The notes beneath the pieces are model-generated. The model had not been told where the DNA came from. It saw nothing but the letters and a program-made list of their open reading frames with translations, and did not search any database. A stretch of 64,000 nucleotides of DNA, taken from Trebonia sp963774945. GTDB lineage: Bacteria > Actinomycetota > Actinomycetes > Streptosporangiales > Streptosporangiaceae. A program made the position numbers and the translations under genes. The stretch lies in contig CAVZHA010000027.1 in assembly GCA_963774945.1 (NCBI GenBank), positions 2,418,001 to 2,482,000 on the forward strand, read 5' to 3'. This document shows positions 35,811 to 44,048 of this stretch, piece by piece (position 1 is the first letter of the stretch; the number at the start of each line of letters is the position of its first letter).

Positions 35811-36241
35811 CCGACGCCCAGCCACCGCACCCCGACGAGCGCCGCGAGCAGGCACTCGCGATCAGGGCCAGAATCCTCGGCGAGACCTGGGACGCGGGCT
35901 CGCGGACCACGCCCGGCCTGGAAGCTTTCACCGAACTGGGGATCCAGAACATCTGGTCCGGCCAGTGGATCGACCCGGCTCTTGAGCTGCGGCTCAAAAG
36001 CGTCGTCACCATATCGGCGCTCATCGCCATGCGCCATTCCGGGCTCCTCGGCTTCCACGTGGCCGGCGCCCTGCGCGAGAGCCTGCTGAGCGCCGACGAG
36101 ATCCGCGCGGTGGCGCTGCACCTCAATCCCTATGTCGGCTACCCCACAGCCCGCGATGCCATGGTGGTCATCGACCGCGAGATAGCCGAGCACGAGCAGG
36201 CCGCGGACCACGCGGCGGACAGGGCGGCGGACGGTGAATAG
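35807..36241 (+). CDS. Carboxymuconolactone decarboxylase family protein
   Basis: 144 residues from ATG 35807 with GGAAAGGAAG upstream. CMD-fold pattern: GLEAFTELGIQNIWSGQWIDPALELRLKSVVTISALIAMRHSGLLGFHVAGALRESLLSADEI, with VGYPTARDAMVVI near the end. The CxxC of AhpD peroxidase relatives is absent, so it is of the pcaC (decarboxylase) kind rather than the antioxidant kind. It likely acts on a ring-derived acid or lactone. Overlaps both neighbours. Confidence 0.85.
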   Translation: MTDAQPPHPDERREQALAIRARILGETWDAGSRTTPGLEAFTELGIQNIWSGQWIDPALELRLKSVVTISALIAMRHSGLLGFHVAGALRESLLSADEIRAVALHLNPYVGYPTARDAMVVIDREIAEHEQAADHAADRAADGE

Positions 36242-37280
36242 CAACGGGCCAGCCGGCGGGGCGATCGATGTCCACGGTCACTGCGTGCCGCAGGCGTTCC
36301 TCGACGAGGTGGTGCGCAGCGCGCCGTTCGGGGTGCAGGCGGAGGCCGCCGACGGCAAGTACTACCTGACCTTCCCTGGCCGGAAGCGGCTGCGGCCGAT
36401 CGCCGGGGTGATGCTCGACACCGCCGACCGCGGCCCCTGGTTCGCGGAGCAGGAGGTCGCTCACCAGGTCGTCGCGCCCTGGCTGGACATCCACGGGCAG
36501 GAACTGCCCGCCGCCGACGGCACCCGCTGGGTCCGGCTGCTCAACGAGGCCGTGGCCGAGTCGGTAAGCGACCGCGGGCGCCGCCTGTCCGGGCACGCGA
36601 CGCTGCACCTGGCCGATGCGGACGCCGCCGCCGAGGAACTGCGGCGGGCGGTGCGGGAACTCGGCCTGCGCAGCGCGATGATCCCCGCCAGCCTGCCCAG
36701 TGGCCGGCTCTGCGAGCCGCGCTTCGACGCGCTGTGGGCGGCCGCGGTCGAGCTCGACGTGCCGGTGGTGCTGCACCCGGCGACCAACGCTCCCGCCAAC
36801 GACCTGCTGGCGCAGTACCCGACGCTTAACGCGCTGTTCGCCCGTCAGATAGATACCACCCTGACCACCGCCGAGCTGGTGGTGGCGGGCGTCTTCGACC
36901 GCTTCCCCGCCCTGCGGCTGGTGGTCGTGCACGGCGGCGGGTTCCTCCCCTATCAGGTCGGCCGGTTCGACCGGGACGTGAAGGGCGGCGGGGATTCCCG
37001 GCGTCTGCCGTCTGACGTCGCGCGGTCGCTCTACTACGACACGGTGCTCATGTCCGCCGCCGCGGTGCGGTTCCTGCTCGACTACGCCGGCCCCGAGCAG
37101 GTCCTGATCGGCTCCGACTTCGGCGCCGCCCAGACCGAGCGGTCCGGCGTGCGAGTGACCGCGGCCACCCGTGCGGCGACCGCCGATCCGGCCACCCTCC
37201 AGGCCGTCCTTGACGGCAACGCGACCCGGCTCTTCAGGCTCGGCCGGGGGCCAGCTCAGGAAGGCAGCGGCGATGAGTAA
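36234..37280 (+). CDS. Amidohydrolase 2 family (ACMSD-like) decarboxylase/hydrolase
   Basis: 348 residues from GTG 36234. The metal site reads IDVHGHCVP (HxH), VVLHPATNAP, VVVHGGGFLPYQVGRFDR and the Asp in IGSDFGAAQ, all as in aminocarboxymuconate-semialdehyde decarboxylase and gamma-resorcylate decarboxylase. The family catalyses cofactor-free, metal-dependent decarboxylation of aromatic or heteroaromatic acids, or C-N hydrolysis. With UbiX/UbiD nearby, the cluster has two potential decarboxylases. Confidence 0.88.
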   Translation: MNSNGPAGGAIDVHGHCVPQAFLDEVVRSAPFGVQAEAADGKYYLTFPGRKRLRPIAGVMLDTADRGPWFAEQEVAHQVVAPWLDIHGQELPAADGTRWVRLLNEAVAESVSDRGRRLSGHATLHLADADAAAEELRRAVRELGLRSAMIPASLPSGRLCEPRFDALWAAAVELDVPVVLHPATNAPANDLLAQYPTLNALFARQIDTTLTTAELVVAGVFDRFPALRLVVVHGGGFLPYQVGRFDRDVKGGGDSRRLPSDVARSLYYDTVLMSAAAVRFLLDYAGPEQVLIGSDFGAAQTERSGVRVTAATRAATADPATLQAVLDGNATRLFRLGRGPAQEGSGDE

Positions 37281-37836
37281 ACGACGGCTGGTGGTCGGGA
37301 TCACCGGATCGAGCGCCCCCCAGCTGGCGGTGACGCTGCTGACAGTGGTCCGCGAACTCACCGACGTCGAGGTGCACCTGGTCGTCTCCCGGGGCGCGGA
37401 GCGGAGCATCGCGCTGGAGACGGGCATGAAGCGGCCGGAGGTCGAGGCGCTGGCGGATGTGGTCTACGAGCCTGAGGATCTGGCGGCGCCGGTATCGTCC
37501 GGTTCATTCCTGGTCGACGGCATGGTGATCGTCCCCTGCTCGATGAATACGCTGGCCAGCGTGGCCGCCGGGATCAGCGGCAATTTGATCGCGCGCGCGG
37601 CCGACGTGACCCTCAAGGAACGCCGTCGGCTGGTCCTGGTAACGCGGGAGACCCCGCTCAGCCTGATCCACATCCGCAACATGGAGACGGTCACGCTGGC
37701 CGGGGCGACGGTCCTGCCGCCCGTGCCCGCGTTTTACCACAAGCCCGAGTCGATCGACGACCTGCTGCGGCAGACCGCCGGCAAGATCCTCGACCAGTTC
37801 GGAATCTCCCATAACGCGTTCCAGCGATGGAGCTGA
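37273..37836 (+). CDS. UbiX-like flavin prenyltransferase
   Basis: 187 residues. UbiX hallmarks: VVGITGSSAPQLAVTLL, LVVSRGAERSI, the IVPCSMNTLASVAAGISGNLIARAADVTLKERRRLVLVTRETPLS block and PAFYHKPESIDDL. It makes prenylated FMN, the cofactor of UbiD decarboxylases; the UbiD gene at 45599 is the evident client. It overlaps the amidohydrolase stop by eight bases. Confidence 0.93.
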   Translation: MSKRRLVVGITGSSAPQLAVTLLTVVRELTDVEVHLVVSRGAERSIALETGMKRPEVEALADVVYEPEDLAAPVSSGSFLVDGMVIVPCSMNTLASVAAGISGNLIARAADVTLKERRRLVLVTRETPLSLIHIRNMETVTLAGATVLPPVPAFYHKPESIDDLLRQTAGKILDQFGISHNAFQRWS

Positions 37837-38348
37837 ATAAGAAGGTACTCGTGGCCGAAACAAACATAAGCACCATCAGCCTCACGGTAAACGGCACGGC
37901 TCACCAGGTAAGGGTCGAACCGCGCCGGACCCTGCTCGATTGCCTGCGCGATGACCTGGTCTACCCGGGCACGCACGTCGGCTGCGAGCACGGCGTGTGC
38001 GGCTGCTGCAACGTCATCGTCGACGGCGCGCTGGTCCGCTCGTGCCTCATGCTGGCCGTCCAGGCAGACGGCTCGTCGGTGGAAACCATCGAGGGCCTAG
38101 CCGACGGGGACGAGCTGAACCCGTTGCAGGAGGCCTTCTGCGCGAATCACGCCATGCAGTGCGGCTACTGCACCCCGGGCATGATCATGACGCTTGAGGA
38201 CCTGCTGCGCTCCAACCCTCGGCCGAGCGACGAGGAGCTGGTCGACGCGCTGTCAGGCAACCTCTGCCGGTGCACCGGCTACCAGCAGATCCTCCAGGCG
38301 GCCAGGTCTGTGATCGCCTCGAGCGCGACGAAGGGGACAACCGCGTGA
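37827..38348 (+). CDS. Molybdenum hydroxylase small subunit, 2x[2Fe-2S]
   Basis: 173 residues. First cluster: CEHGVCGCCNV with RSCLM; second: MQCGYCTPGMIM and NLCRCTGYQ, all eight Cys present. It transfers electrons in xanthine-dehydrogenase/CO-dehydrogenase type enzymes (CoxS/XdhC/QorS). ATG 37827 overlaps the UbiX stop; GTG 37851 with AAGAAGG before it is a good alternative start. Confidence 0.93.
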   Translation: MELNKKVLVAETNISTISLTVNGTAHQVRVEPRRTLLDCLRDDLVYPGTHVGCEHGVCGCCNVIVDGALVRSCLMLAVQADGSSVETIEGLADGDELNPLQEAFCANHAMQCGYCTPGMIMTLEDLLRSNPRPSDEELVDALSGNLCRCTGYQQILQAARSVIASSATKGTTA

Positions 38349-40711
38349 CCCACGCCGAACCCCGGTACAAGTTCATCGGCAAGCCGCTGCCGGTGGTCGA
38401 GGACCGCCGTTTCGTCCGCGGCGGCGGCCGGTACATCAACGACATCAGCCTGCCCGGCATGCTCCATCTGGGGGTGGTCCCGGCGCCGGTCGCGCACGCC
38501 CGGCTGCTCGCGGTCGACATGTCGGCCGCGCTGACCGCGCCGGGCGTGGTCACCGTGCTCACCGGCGCCGACCTGGCGACGATGATGGAGCCGGTACCGC
38601 AGGAGCTGGCTCTGCCCAACGTGGTCTGGTACCCGCTCGCGGTCGACAAGATCCGCTACGCCGGCGAATGGGTGGCCGCGGTCGTCGCGACCTCCCGGGC
38701 GGCCGCCGAGGACGCGGCCGAGCTGGTGGGCATGGAGTTCGAAGAGCTTGAGCCGCTGGTCGACCCGCGCCGGGCCATGCAGCCGGACGCGCCGCCGCTG
38801 CACGAGGCCGAGGGCACCAACGTCGTCTGGAACGAGCGCTGGACCTGGGGCGAGGTCGACGCCGAGTTCCTGGGGGCGGATCACACGTTCGAGTACTCCT
38901 ACCGCTGGAATCGGCACTCCGGAGTGCCGCTCGAGACCTTCGGCTGCGTTGCCCAGGTCGACCCGACCGGCATCCTGGAGCTCTGGGCATCCCATCAGAA
39001 CCCCGACATCCAGCAGGAAGTCATCAAGGTGATGCGGACGCCCAAGGTCAAGGTGCACATGGACGTGGACATCGGCGGCTCCTACGGCTCCAAGCGCGGG
39101 CGCAAGCAGATGTACCTGACCGCCGCGGCCGCGCTGCGGGCCCGCAGGCCGGTCAAGTTCATCGAGGACCGCATCGAGAACATGCAGGCCAGCGACGGGC
39201 ACGGCCCGGACCGCTACTACCAGGTCAAGGTCGCGGCGACATCGGCCGGGATAATCAGGGCCCTCGACGTCGACGTCATCGAAGATCTGGGGGCCTACTG
39301 CGGACGCGGGCCCAGGCAGATCACCAAGCCGACGTCAGCGGTGGTCGGGCCGTACCGGATCCCGGCCGTCCGGTACGGCGGCTACGGCGTGCTGACCTGC
39401 AAGACCAACCAGGTTCCGTTCCGCGGGGCGGGCCAGTCGCCGCATAATTTCATCGTCGAGCGGACCATCGACCAGGTCGCCCTTGAGCTTGGCCTGGACC
39501 GGGTGGAGATCCGGCTGCGCAACTACATCCAGCCGGAGCAGTTCCCCTACGAGATCCCTGGCGGCGCGATCTACGACTCGGGCAACTACCCGGGCGCGGC
39601 CGAGATCGGCCTGAAGCAGGCCCGCATCGAGGACCTGCTGGCGCAGCAGGCCGAGGCGCGCGCGGCCGGGCGGCTGTTCGGGATCGGCGTCGCGGGCGGC
39701 CTCGACCCGGGCGGCGCGGCGGCCGAGCACGGCGAGGGGGTGCGGATCGAGATCGACGCCACCGGGCACGTGGTGGCCACCATCGGATTCCAGTCGGCCG
39801 GGCAGGCCCACGAGGGCATGGTCACCCAGCTCATCCGCGAAGAGCTCGGCCTCGACGCCGAAGACATCATCGTGCAACGCGGCCACGGGCTGGCGGGCAT
39901 CTACGCGGGAGCCCCGACCGGCAACCGGATGACGCAGATGCTGGGCACCACCGTGTACCAGTGCTCGGCCAAGGTACGGCGCAAGCTGACCGACCTCGCC
40001 GCGTTCACGCTCCAGGTCAGCGCGGAGCAGGTTGAGATCGACGGGACCACGTACCGGGTCGCGGGCGAGCCGGAGCGCGCGCTCACCATCAGGCAGCTGG
40101 CGAAGATCGCCTACGGTCCCCGGATGAACTGCCCTCCGGGCATGGAGCCCGGCATCGTGGAGCAGAACGTCTACGCCGGGCCCGACATCGTCACCAAACG
40201 CAAGCTCAAGACCGGCGCCAAGCAGTTCCCCACCTACTCATTCGACTTCCACGTGGTCATCGCGGAGGTGAATCCTGAGACCTTCGAGATAGAGCTGCGC
40301 AAGTACGTGGTGGTGCACGACTGCGGCACGGTGATCAATCCGCTGGTCGTCGACGGGTTCACCTACGGCGGGGTCGGGCATGGGGTCGGCGGCGCGCTGT
40401 TCGAGAACTTCGCCTACGACGAGAACGGCCAGTTGCTGGCCGCCAGCTTCATCGACTACCTGATGCCGACGGCGGCCGAGATACCCCGGGTGGAGCTGCA
40501 TGAGCAGGTCACGCCGTCGCCGCTGCACCCCTACGGGGCCAAGGGGACCGCCGAGGGCGCGTACATGACCACGCCGGCCGCGATCGCCAGCGCCGTCGAG
40601 GACGCCCTGACGCCGTACGGCATCCGGATTACCGAGGTTCCGATCACCCCGCAGATGATCTTCGACAAAGTGGCGGCGGTTACCGCCACGCGGAAGGACC
40701 GCGGCGAATGA
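38345..40711 (+). CDS. Molybdenum hydroxylase large (Mo-binding) subunit
   Basis: 788 residues from GTG 38345 (GTGA overlap). N-terminal hammerhead domain (IGKPLPVVEDRRFVRGGGRYI, YAGEWVAAVVATSRAAAEDAAELV), then Mo-binding domains (VDIGGSYGSKRGRKQMY, VPFRGAGQSPHNF, the catalytic Glu region PYGAKGTAEGAY). It resembles CoxL-like hydroxylases that hydroxylate N-heteroaromatics or CoA-activated rings, not true CO dehydrogenase, since no CSFR-type loop was seen. Medium subunit follows. Confidence 0.93.
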   Translation: MTHAEPRYKFIGKPLPVVEDRRFVRGGGRYINDISLPGMLHLGVVPAPVAHARLLAVDMSAALTAPGVVTVLTGADLATMMEPVPQELALPNVVWYPLAVDKIRYAGEWVAAVVATSRAAAEDAAELVGMEFEELEPLVDPRRAMQPDAPPLHEAEGTNVVWNERWTWGEVDAEFLGADHTFEYSYRWNRHSGVPLETFGCVAQVDPTGILELWASHQNPDIQQEVIKVMRTPKVKVHMDVDIGGSYGSKRGRKQMYLTAAAALRARRPVKFIEDRIENMQASDGHGPDRYYQVKVAATSAGIIRALDVDVIEDLGAYCGRGPRQITKPTSAVVGPYRIPAVRYGGYGVLTCKTNQVPFRGAGQSPHNFIVERTIDQVALELGLDRVEIRLRNYIQPEQFPYEIPGGAIYDSGNYPGAAEIGLKQARIEDLLAQQAEARAAGRLFGIGVAGGLDPGGAAAEHGEGVRIEIDATGHVVATIGFQSAGQAHEGMVTQLIREELGLDAEDIIVQRGHGLAGIYAGAPTGNRMTQMLGTTVYQCSAKVRRKLTDLAAFTLQVSAEQVEIDGTTYRVAGEPERALTIRQLAKIAYGPRMNCPPGMEPGIVEQNVYAGPDIVTKRKLKTGAKQFPTYSFDFHVVIAEVNPETFEIELRKYVVVHDCGTVINPLVVDGFTYGGVGHGVGGALFENFAYDENGQLLAASFIDYLMPTAAEIPRVELHEQVTPSPLHPYGAKGTAEGAYMTTPAAIASAVEDALTPYGIRITEVPITPQMIFDKVAAVTATRKDRGE

Positions 40712-41574
40712 AGCCAGCTCCGTTCGACTACCATCGCGCGGTCGACGTCGGCGACGCGGTCACCGCCCTGCGCCAGGCCGACGACGGGAAGGCGATCGCC
40801 GGCGGGCAGAGCCTGATCGCGCTGATGAACCTGCGGCTAGCGCGACCCGAACTGCTTGTCGACCTCAACCCGCTGCGCGAGCTTGACTACATCGAGCCGC
40901 GGCCCGAGGGCGGCCTGGCCATCGGCGCGCTCACCCGCCAGGCCGCGCTTGAGCGATCCGCCCTGGTCCGCGAGCGCTGCCCGGTCATGGCGGAGGCGCT
41001 CCCGCTGGTGGCGCACGCCGCGGTCAGGAACCGCGGCACGATCGGCGGCAGCCTGGCCCACGCCGACTCCGGCTCCGAGCTGTGCTCCGTCAGCCTCGCC
41101 GTCGACGCCCTGATGCGGGTGCACGGCCCGGACGGCGACCGCGAGATCCCCGCGGCCGAGTTCTTCCTCGGACCGTTCACCACCGCGCTGGCCGAGGACG
41201 AGATCCTCACCGAGATCGTCATCCCGGGTCGGCCGCCGCGCGCCGGGTACGCCTTCAGGGAGGTGTCCAGGCGGCGGGGCGACTTCGCGCTGGCCGGCGT
41301 GGGCTGCGTGGTCGGCCTGGCCGAAGACGGGACGGTGAACCACGCCCGGGTGGCCTGCATTTCGGTCGGGCCGACGGCGCTGCGGGCCCGACGCGCGGAA
41401 GACTCGCTGCTCGGCGCGCGCCTCGACGAGCCCGCCGTCGAGCGGGCCGCGTCCCTCGTCCGCGAGGACATCTTCCCGGCGGGCGACCTGCACGCCAGCG
41501 CCGGTTTCCGGCAGCACCTGGCCCGGATGCTCACGGCGCAGGTCCTGCGCACGGCCGCGAGGCGCGCTGCGTAA
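40708..41574 (+). CDS. Molybdenum hydroxylase medium (FAD) subunit
   Basis: 288 residues. FAD-binding PCMH motifs AIAGGQSLIALMNLRLARP and RNRGTIGGSLAHADSGSEL (TIGG), followed by the CO-dehydrogenase flavoprotein C-terminal domain (AFREVSRRRGDFALAGVGC). ATG 40708 overlaps the large-subunit stop. It completes an L-M-S enzyme with order S-L-M. Confidence 0.93.
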   Translation: MKPAPFDYHRAVDVGDAVTALRQADDGKAIAGGQSLIALMNLRLARPELLVDLNPLRELDYIEPRPEGGLAIGALTRQAALERSALVRERCPVMAEALPLVAHAAVRNRGTIGGSLAHADSGSELCSVSLAVDALMRVHGPDGDREIPAAEFFLGPFTTALAEDEILTEIVIPGRPPRAGYAFREVSRRRGDFALAGVGCVVGLAEDGTVNHARVACISVGPTALRARRAEDSLLGARLDEPAVERAASLVREDIFPAGDLHASAGFRQHLARMLTAQVLRTAARRAA

Positions 41575-41626
41575 CCGATACAGACGGCCGCGGATCAGCG
41601 GTTCTCAGTTAGCGGAAGGTCACCGA

Positions 41627-42451
41627 ATGCGACTTTGGCACCAGAGCCGGACCGAACTGGCCCGGCTGCCGAAATACGCCGCCGCGATGGCGGCGCACTT
41701 CGAGCGCGTCGGCCAGCCGGGCACCGTGGTCGACCTGCACGGGCTCGCCCCGAGCACGTACGTCACCGAGTACCCGGGGTATGACAACCGGTACGTGTAC
41801 CTCGCCTACCTGCACTCGCTGCAGATCCTGCAGAATGTCCAGCGGGCCGAGCGCGAGGGATACGACGGCTTCCTCATCATGAACCTGCCCGAGAACATCG
41901 TGGGCGAGGCGCAGTCGCTGGTCGGCATTCCGGTGATCAGCTACGCGCAGGCAGCCATGTACACCGCCGCGATGCTGGGGCGCCGCTTCGCCGTGCTGAC
42001 GATGATCGACGAGTACATCCCGCTGTACGAGTCGCACATCGGGAAGTTCGGCATGCAGTCGCGGGCCTGGGGCGTGCAGTCGCTGGGCCAGGACTACCGG
42101 ACCGTCTTCGACGCATTCGACCAGCCTGGCCCGGTCGTCGAGCGGGTCACCGAGGTCACCCGCCGGCTGGCCCGCGAGCACGGCGTCGACGTCGTTATCC
42201 CGGGCGAGGCCCCGGTGTCGACGGTGCTGTCGGTGGCCGGACTGACGCGGGTCGATGAGATAGCGGTCATCGACTGCATCGGCGTCACCCTGAAATTCGG
42301 CGAGATGTTCGCCGACCTGGCCCGCATCACCGGCCTGCGGGCCTCGGCGGCGGACTTCTTCAGCGCCCGGCCGCCCGCGGGGCGGCTGGCCGAGGTGGAG
42401 AAGTTCTACGGCCTTGACCGGTTCGACCTCGACGCTTCGGAGGGAAAATGA
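41627..42451 (+). CDS. Aspartate/glutamate racemase superfamily protein lacking catalytic cysteines
   Basis: 274 residues from ATG 41627 (GGAAGG at 41614-41619). The fold pattern is that of Asp/Glu/hydantoin racemases and maleate isomerase: VGIPVISYAQAAMYTAAMLGRRFAVLT, EHGVDVVIPGEAPVSTVLS, IAVIDCIGVTLKF. The two usual Cys positions read IMNLPENIVG and IPGEAPV, with no Cys, so a two-cysteine racemisation mechanism is unlikely. It may be a decarboxylase, isomerase or ring-opening enzyme. It ends with an ATGA overlap to the next gene. Confidence 0.75.
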   Translation: MRLWHQSRTELARLPKYAAAMAAHFERVGQPGTVVDLHGLAPSTYVTEYPGYDNRYVYLAYLHSLQILQNVQRAEREGYDGFLIMNLPENIVGEAQSLVGIPVISYAQAAMYTAAMLGRRFAVLTMIDEYIPLYESHIGKFGMQSRAWGVQSLGQDYRTVFDAFDQPGPVVERVTEVTRRLAREHGVDVVIPGEAPVSTVLSVAGLTRVDEIAVIDCIGVTLKFGEMFADLARITGLRASAADFFSARPPAGRLAEVEKFYGLDRFDLDASEGK

Positions 42452-42951
42452 GCTCGGCCCCCGTCATCATCCTGCTCGGATCCGAGCAGCCGATTCCCGG
42501 CGACAGCGGCCGCCTGTGGCGCGCCGTCGACGGCGAGCCGAGATACTGCCGGGTGCTGCTCGTCGACGACGCGCCAGCCGACCTCGATTTCGGGCCGGGC
42601 GTGAGTGTCTGGGCGGGCCGGCAGATCGACTCCCTCGATGAGCAGGGCGACCCGGCCGCCGCCACCGCGCTGCTCGCCGTCGGGCAGGAGCCGGCCCCCG
42701 GCCATGAGGACGAGTTCAACGCGTGGATGGACTCCGAGCACGTGCCCGGGCTCGGCGCGGCCCCCGGCACCTACTCGGCCCACCGCTACCGCAGCGTGCG
42801 AGGGGAGCCGGGCTACTTCGCGGTGTACCACCTGCGCGACCTCGAGGTGAATTCCACCCCCCAGTGGAAGCAGGTCGGCCAGAGCGAGACCAGCCGGGCG
42901 ATGAAGCCCCACTCGCGCAAGCGGACCCGCGGGCTGTATGTCGCCGATTAG
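42448..42951 (+). CDS. EthD/dimeric alpha-beta barrel-like protein
   Basis: 167 residues. The C-terminal half, EDEFNAWMDSEHVPGLGAAPG then YFAVYHLRDLEVNSTPQWKQ, has the ExxFNxWYxxEHxP signature of EthD-like ferredoxin-fold barrels. The N-terminal 70 residues are a diverged copy. Relatives act as small decarboxylases, isomerases or monooxygenase helpers; function unknown. Last gene of the operon that starts at 34977. Confidence 0.7.
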   Translation: MSSAPVIILLGSEQPIPGDSGRLWRAVDGEPRYCRVLLVDDAPADLDFGPGVSVWAGRQIDSLDEQGDPAAATALLAVGQEPAPGHEDEFNAWMDSEHVPGLGAAPGTYSAHRYRSVRGEPGYFAVYHLRDLEVNSTPQWKQVGQSETSRAMKPHSRKRTRGLYVAD

Positions 42952-42983
42952 CCGCCCCGCCCCGGGGATGGCGGCCGGGGGCC

Positions 42984-43007
42984 CCGCCGGCGCGGCGCGC
43001 CCGGCGG
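42984..43007. terminator. GC-rich hairpin between convergent genes
   Basis: CCGCCGGCGCG (42984-42994) pairs with CGCGCCCGGCGG (42996-43007) with one bulged base. It lies between the convergent EthD-like and IclR genes. No T-run, as usual in high-GC actinomycetes. Confidence 0.4.
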
Positions 43008-43024
43008 CGTCGGGTGGCTGCGGT

Positions 43025-43912
43025 TCAGCGCGTCGGCGGCAGGTAGATGCGCCGCAGCTGGGCGCTGATCTGCGCCGCGGTCTCAAGCAGCGCCGCCAGG
43101 TAGTCACCATGCTGCGGCTGCGCCGCGGGGGTGACCGCCTGGGTCGCGATGCCGAGGGCGGCGACGACCGAGCCGCGCCCGTCGGTCACCGGCACGGCGA
43201 TCGCGAACAGGTTTTCCTCCAGGCCCTGGTCCCCGAGGGCATACCCGTTACGGTAAACGGCGTCGAGCGCTTCCGTGAGGTCGTCCCGGGTCGTGAGGGT
43301 CTTCGGCGTCAGCCGGTCCAGCCGGGCCGAGTCCAGGTACTGCCTGCGCTGCTCGCCGGGGAGAGCGGCGAGCAGCACGTGGCCCGTCGCGGTGGCATGC
43401 GCGGGTACCCGGGTACCGACCGGCACCCTGACCGCCAGCATGCGGCTGGCCGGCACGTGCGCGACGTAGAAGACCTCCTCGCGGTCGAGCACGCACAGCG
43501 AGGCGGACGCCGACACCCGGGCGGCGAGGCCCTCCATGTAGGGCAGCGCGACTTCGGGCGTGGTCAGCCCGGACAGGTAGGAGTACCCGAGTTCGAGTAC
43601 CTGAGGCCGCAGCCAGAACAGCCGCCCGTCGAAGTCCACGTAGCCAAGTTCGACCAGCGTGAGCAGGAACCGGCGGGCGGTTGCCCGGGTGAGCCCGGTG
43701 TGCCGCGCGACGTCGCTGAGAGTCAGCCGGGGACGATCGGGGCCGAAGGCGCGGATGACCGCCAGACCGCGTTCCAGGGATTGCGCGAAATCGGTGCTGC
43801 GCTGCCTGTGGCCAGACCCGGTGGCATCCGCCGCGTCCTCGGCCTCCGCCGCGGCCGTCCCTGGTTCCGGCGCCGGGCCGGCGTTCACTGCGGAGGCGTC
43901 TGGGCCGCGCAC
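43025..43912 (-). CDS. IclR family regulator (PcaR/PcaU type)
   Basis: 295 residues from GTG 43910-43912, with AAGGGAGG six bases before. A disordered Ala/Glu leader of about 38 residues precedes RSTDFAQSLERGLAVIRAF and the winged helix (LTLSDVARHTGLTRATARRFLLTLVELGYVDFDGRLFWLRP), the form found in protocatechuate-pathway regulators. The effector domain has ASASLCVLDREEVFYVAHVPASR and GHVLLAALP. It is probably an effector-responsive activator or repressor. Its promoter carries GCGAACA, also repeated at the UbiD promoter. Confidence 0.88.
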   Translation of the reverse strand: MRGPDASAVNAGPAPEPGTAAAEAEDAADATGSGHRQRSTDFAQSLERGLAVIRAFGPDRPRLTLSDVARHTGLTRATARRFLLTLVELGYVDFDGRLFWLRPQVLELGYSYLSGLTTPEVALPYMEGLAARVSASASLCVLDREEVFYVAHVPASRMLAVRVPVGTRVPAHATATGHVLLAALPGEQRRQYLDSARLDRLTPKTLTTRDDLTEALDAVYRNGYALGDQGLEENLFAIAVPVTDGRGSVVAALGIATQAVTPAAQPQHGDYLAALLETAAQISAQLRRIYLPPTR

Positions 43913-43964
43913 CGGCAGCCTCCCTTCTGATGTCCTGTCAACTTGCTACGTCCGTGTGCGAATC

Positions 43965-43979
43965 GCGAACAGAAGTTCG
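43965..43979. promoter_or_regulatory. IclR promoter inverted repeat
   Basis: GCGAACA at 43965-43971 overlaps the inverted repeat CGAAC-agaa-GTTCG (43966-43979), about 55 bases upstream of the IclR start. GCGAACA appears twice at the UbiD/MmgE promoter. Confidence 0.5.
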
Positions 43980-44048
43980 TGCCAGCACGATATCGGGAGC
44001 CGCCAGGAGCGTCAAGGCGGGCCACCGCGCCGCCGACCAGGCGGCGTG

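Noticed and set aside
38345..40711. Carbon-monoxide dehydrogenase large subunit
   Set aside because: The active-site Cys loop typical of true CO dehydrogenases was not seen; the context is organic-acid catabolism.
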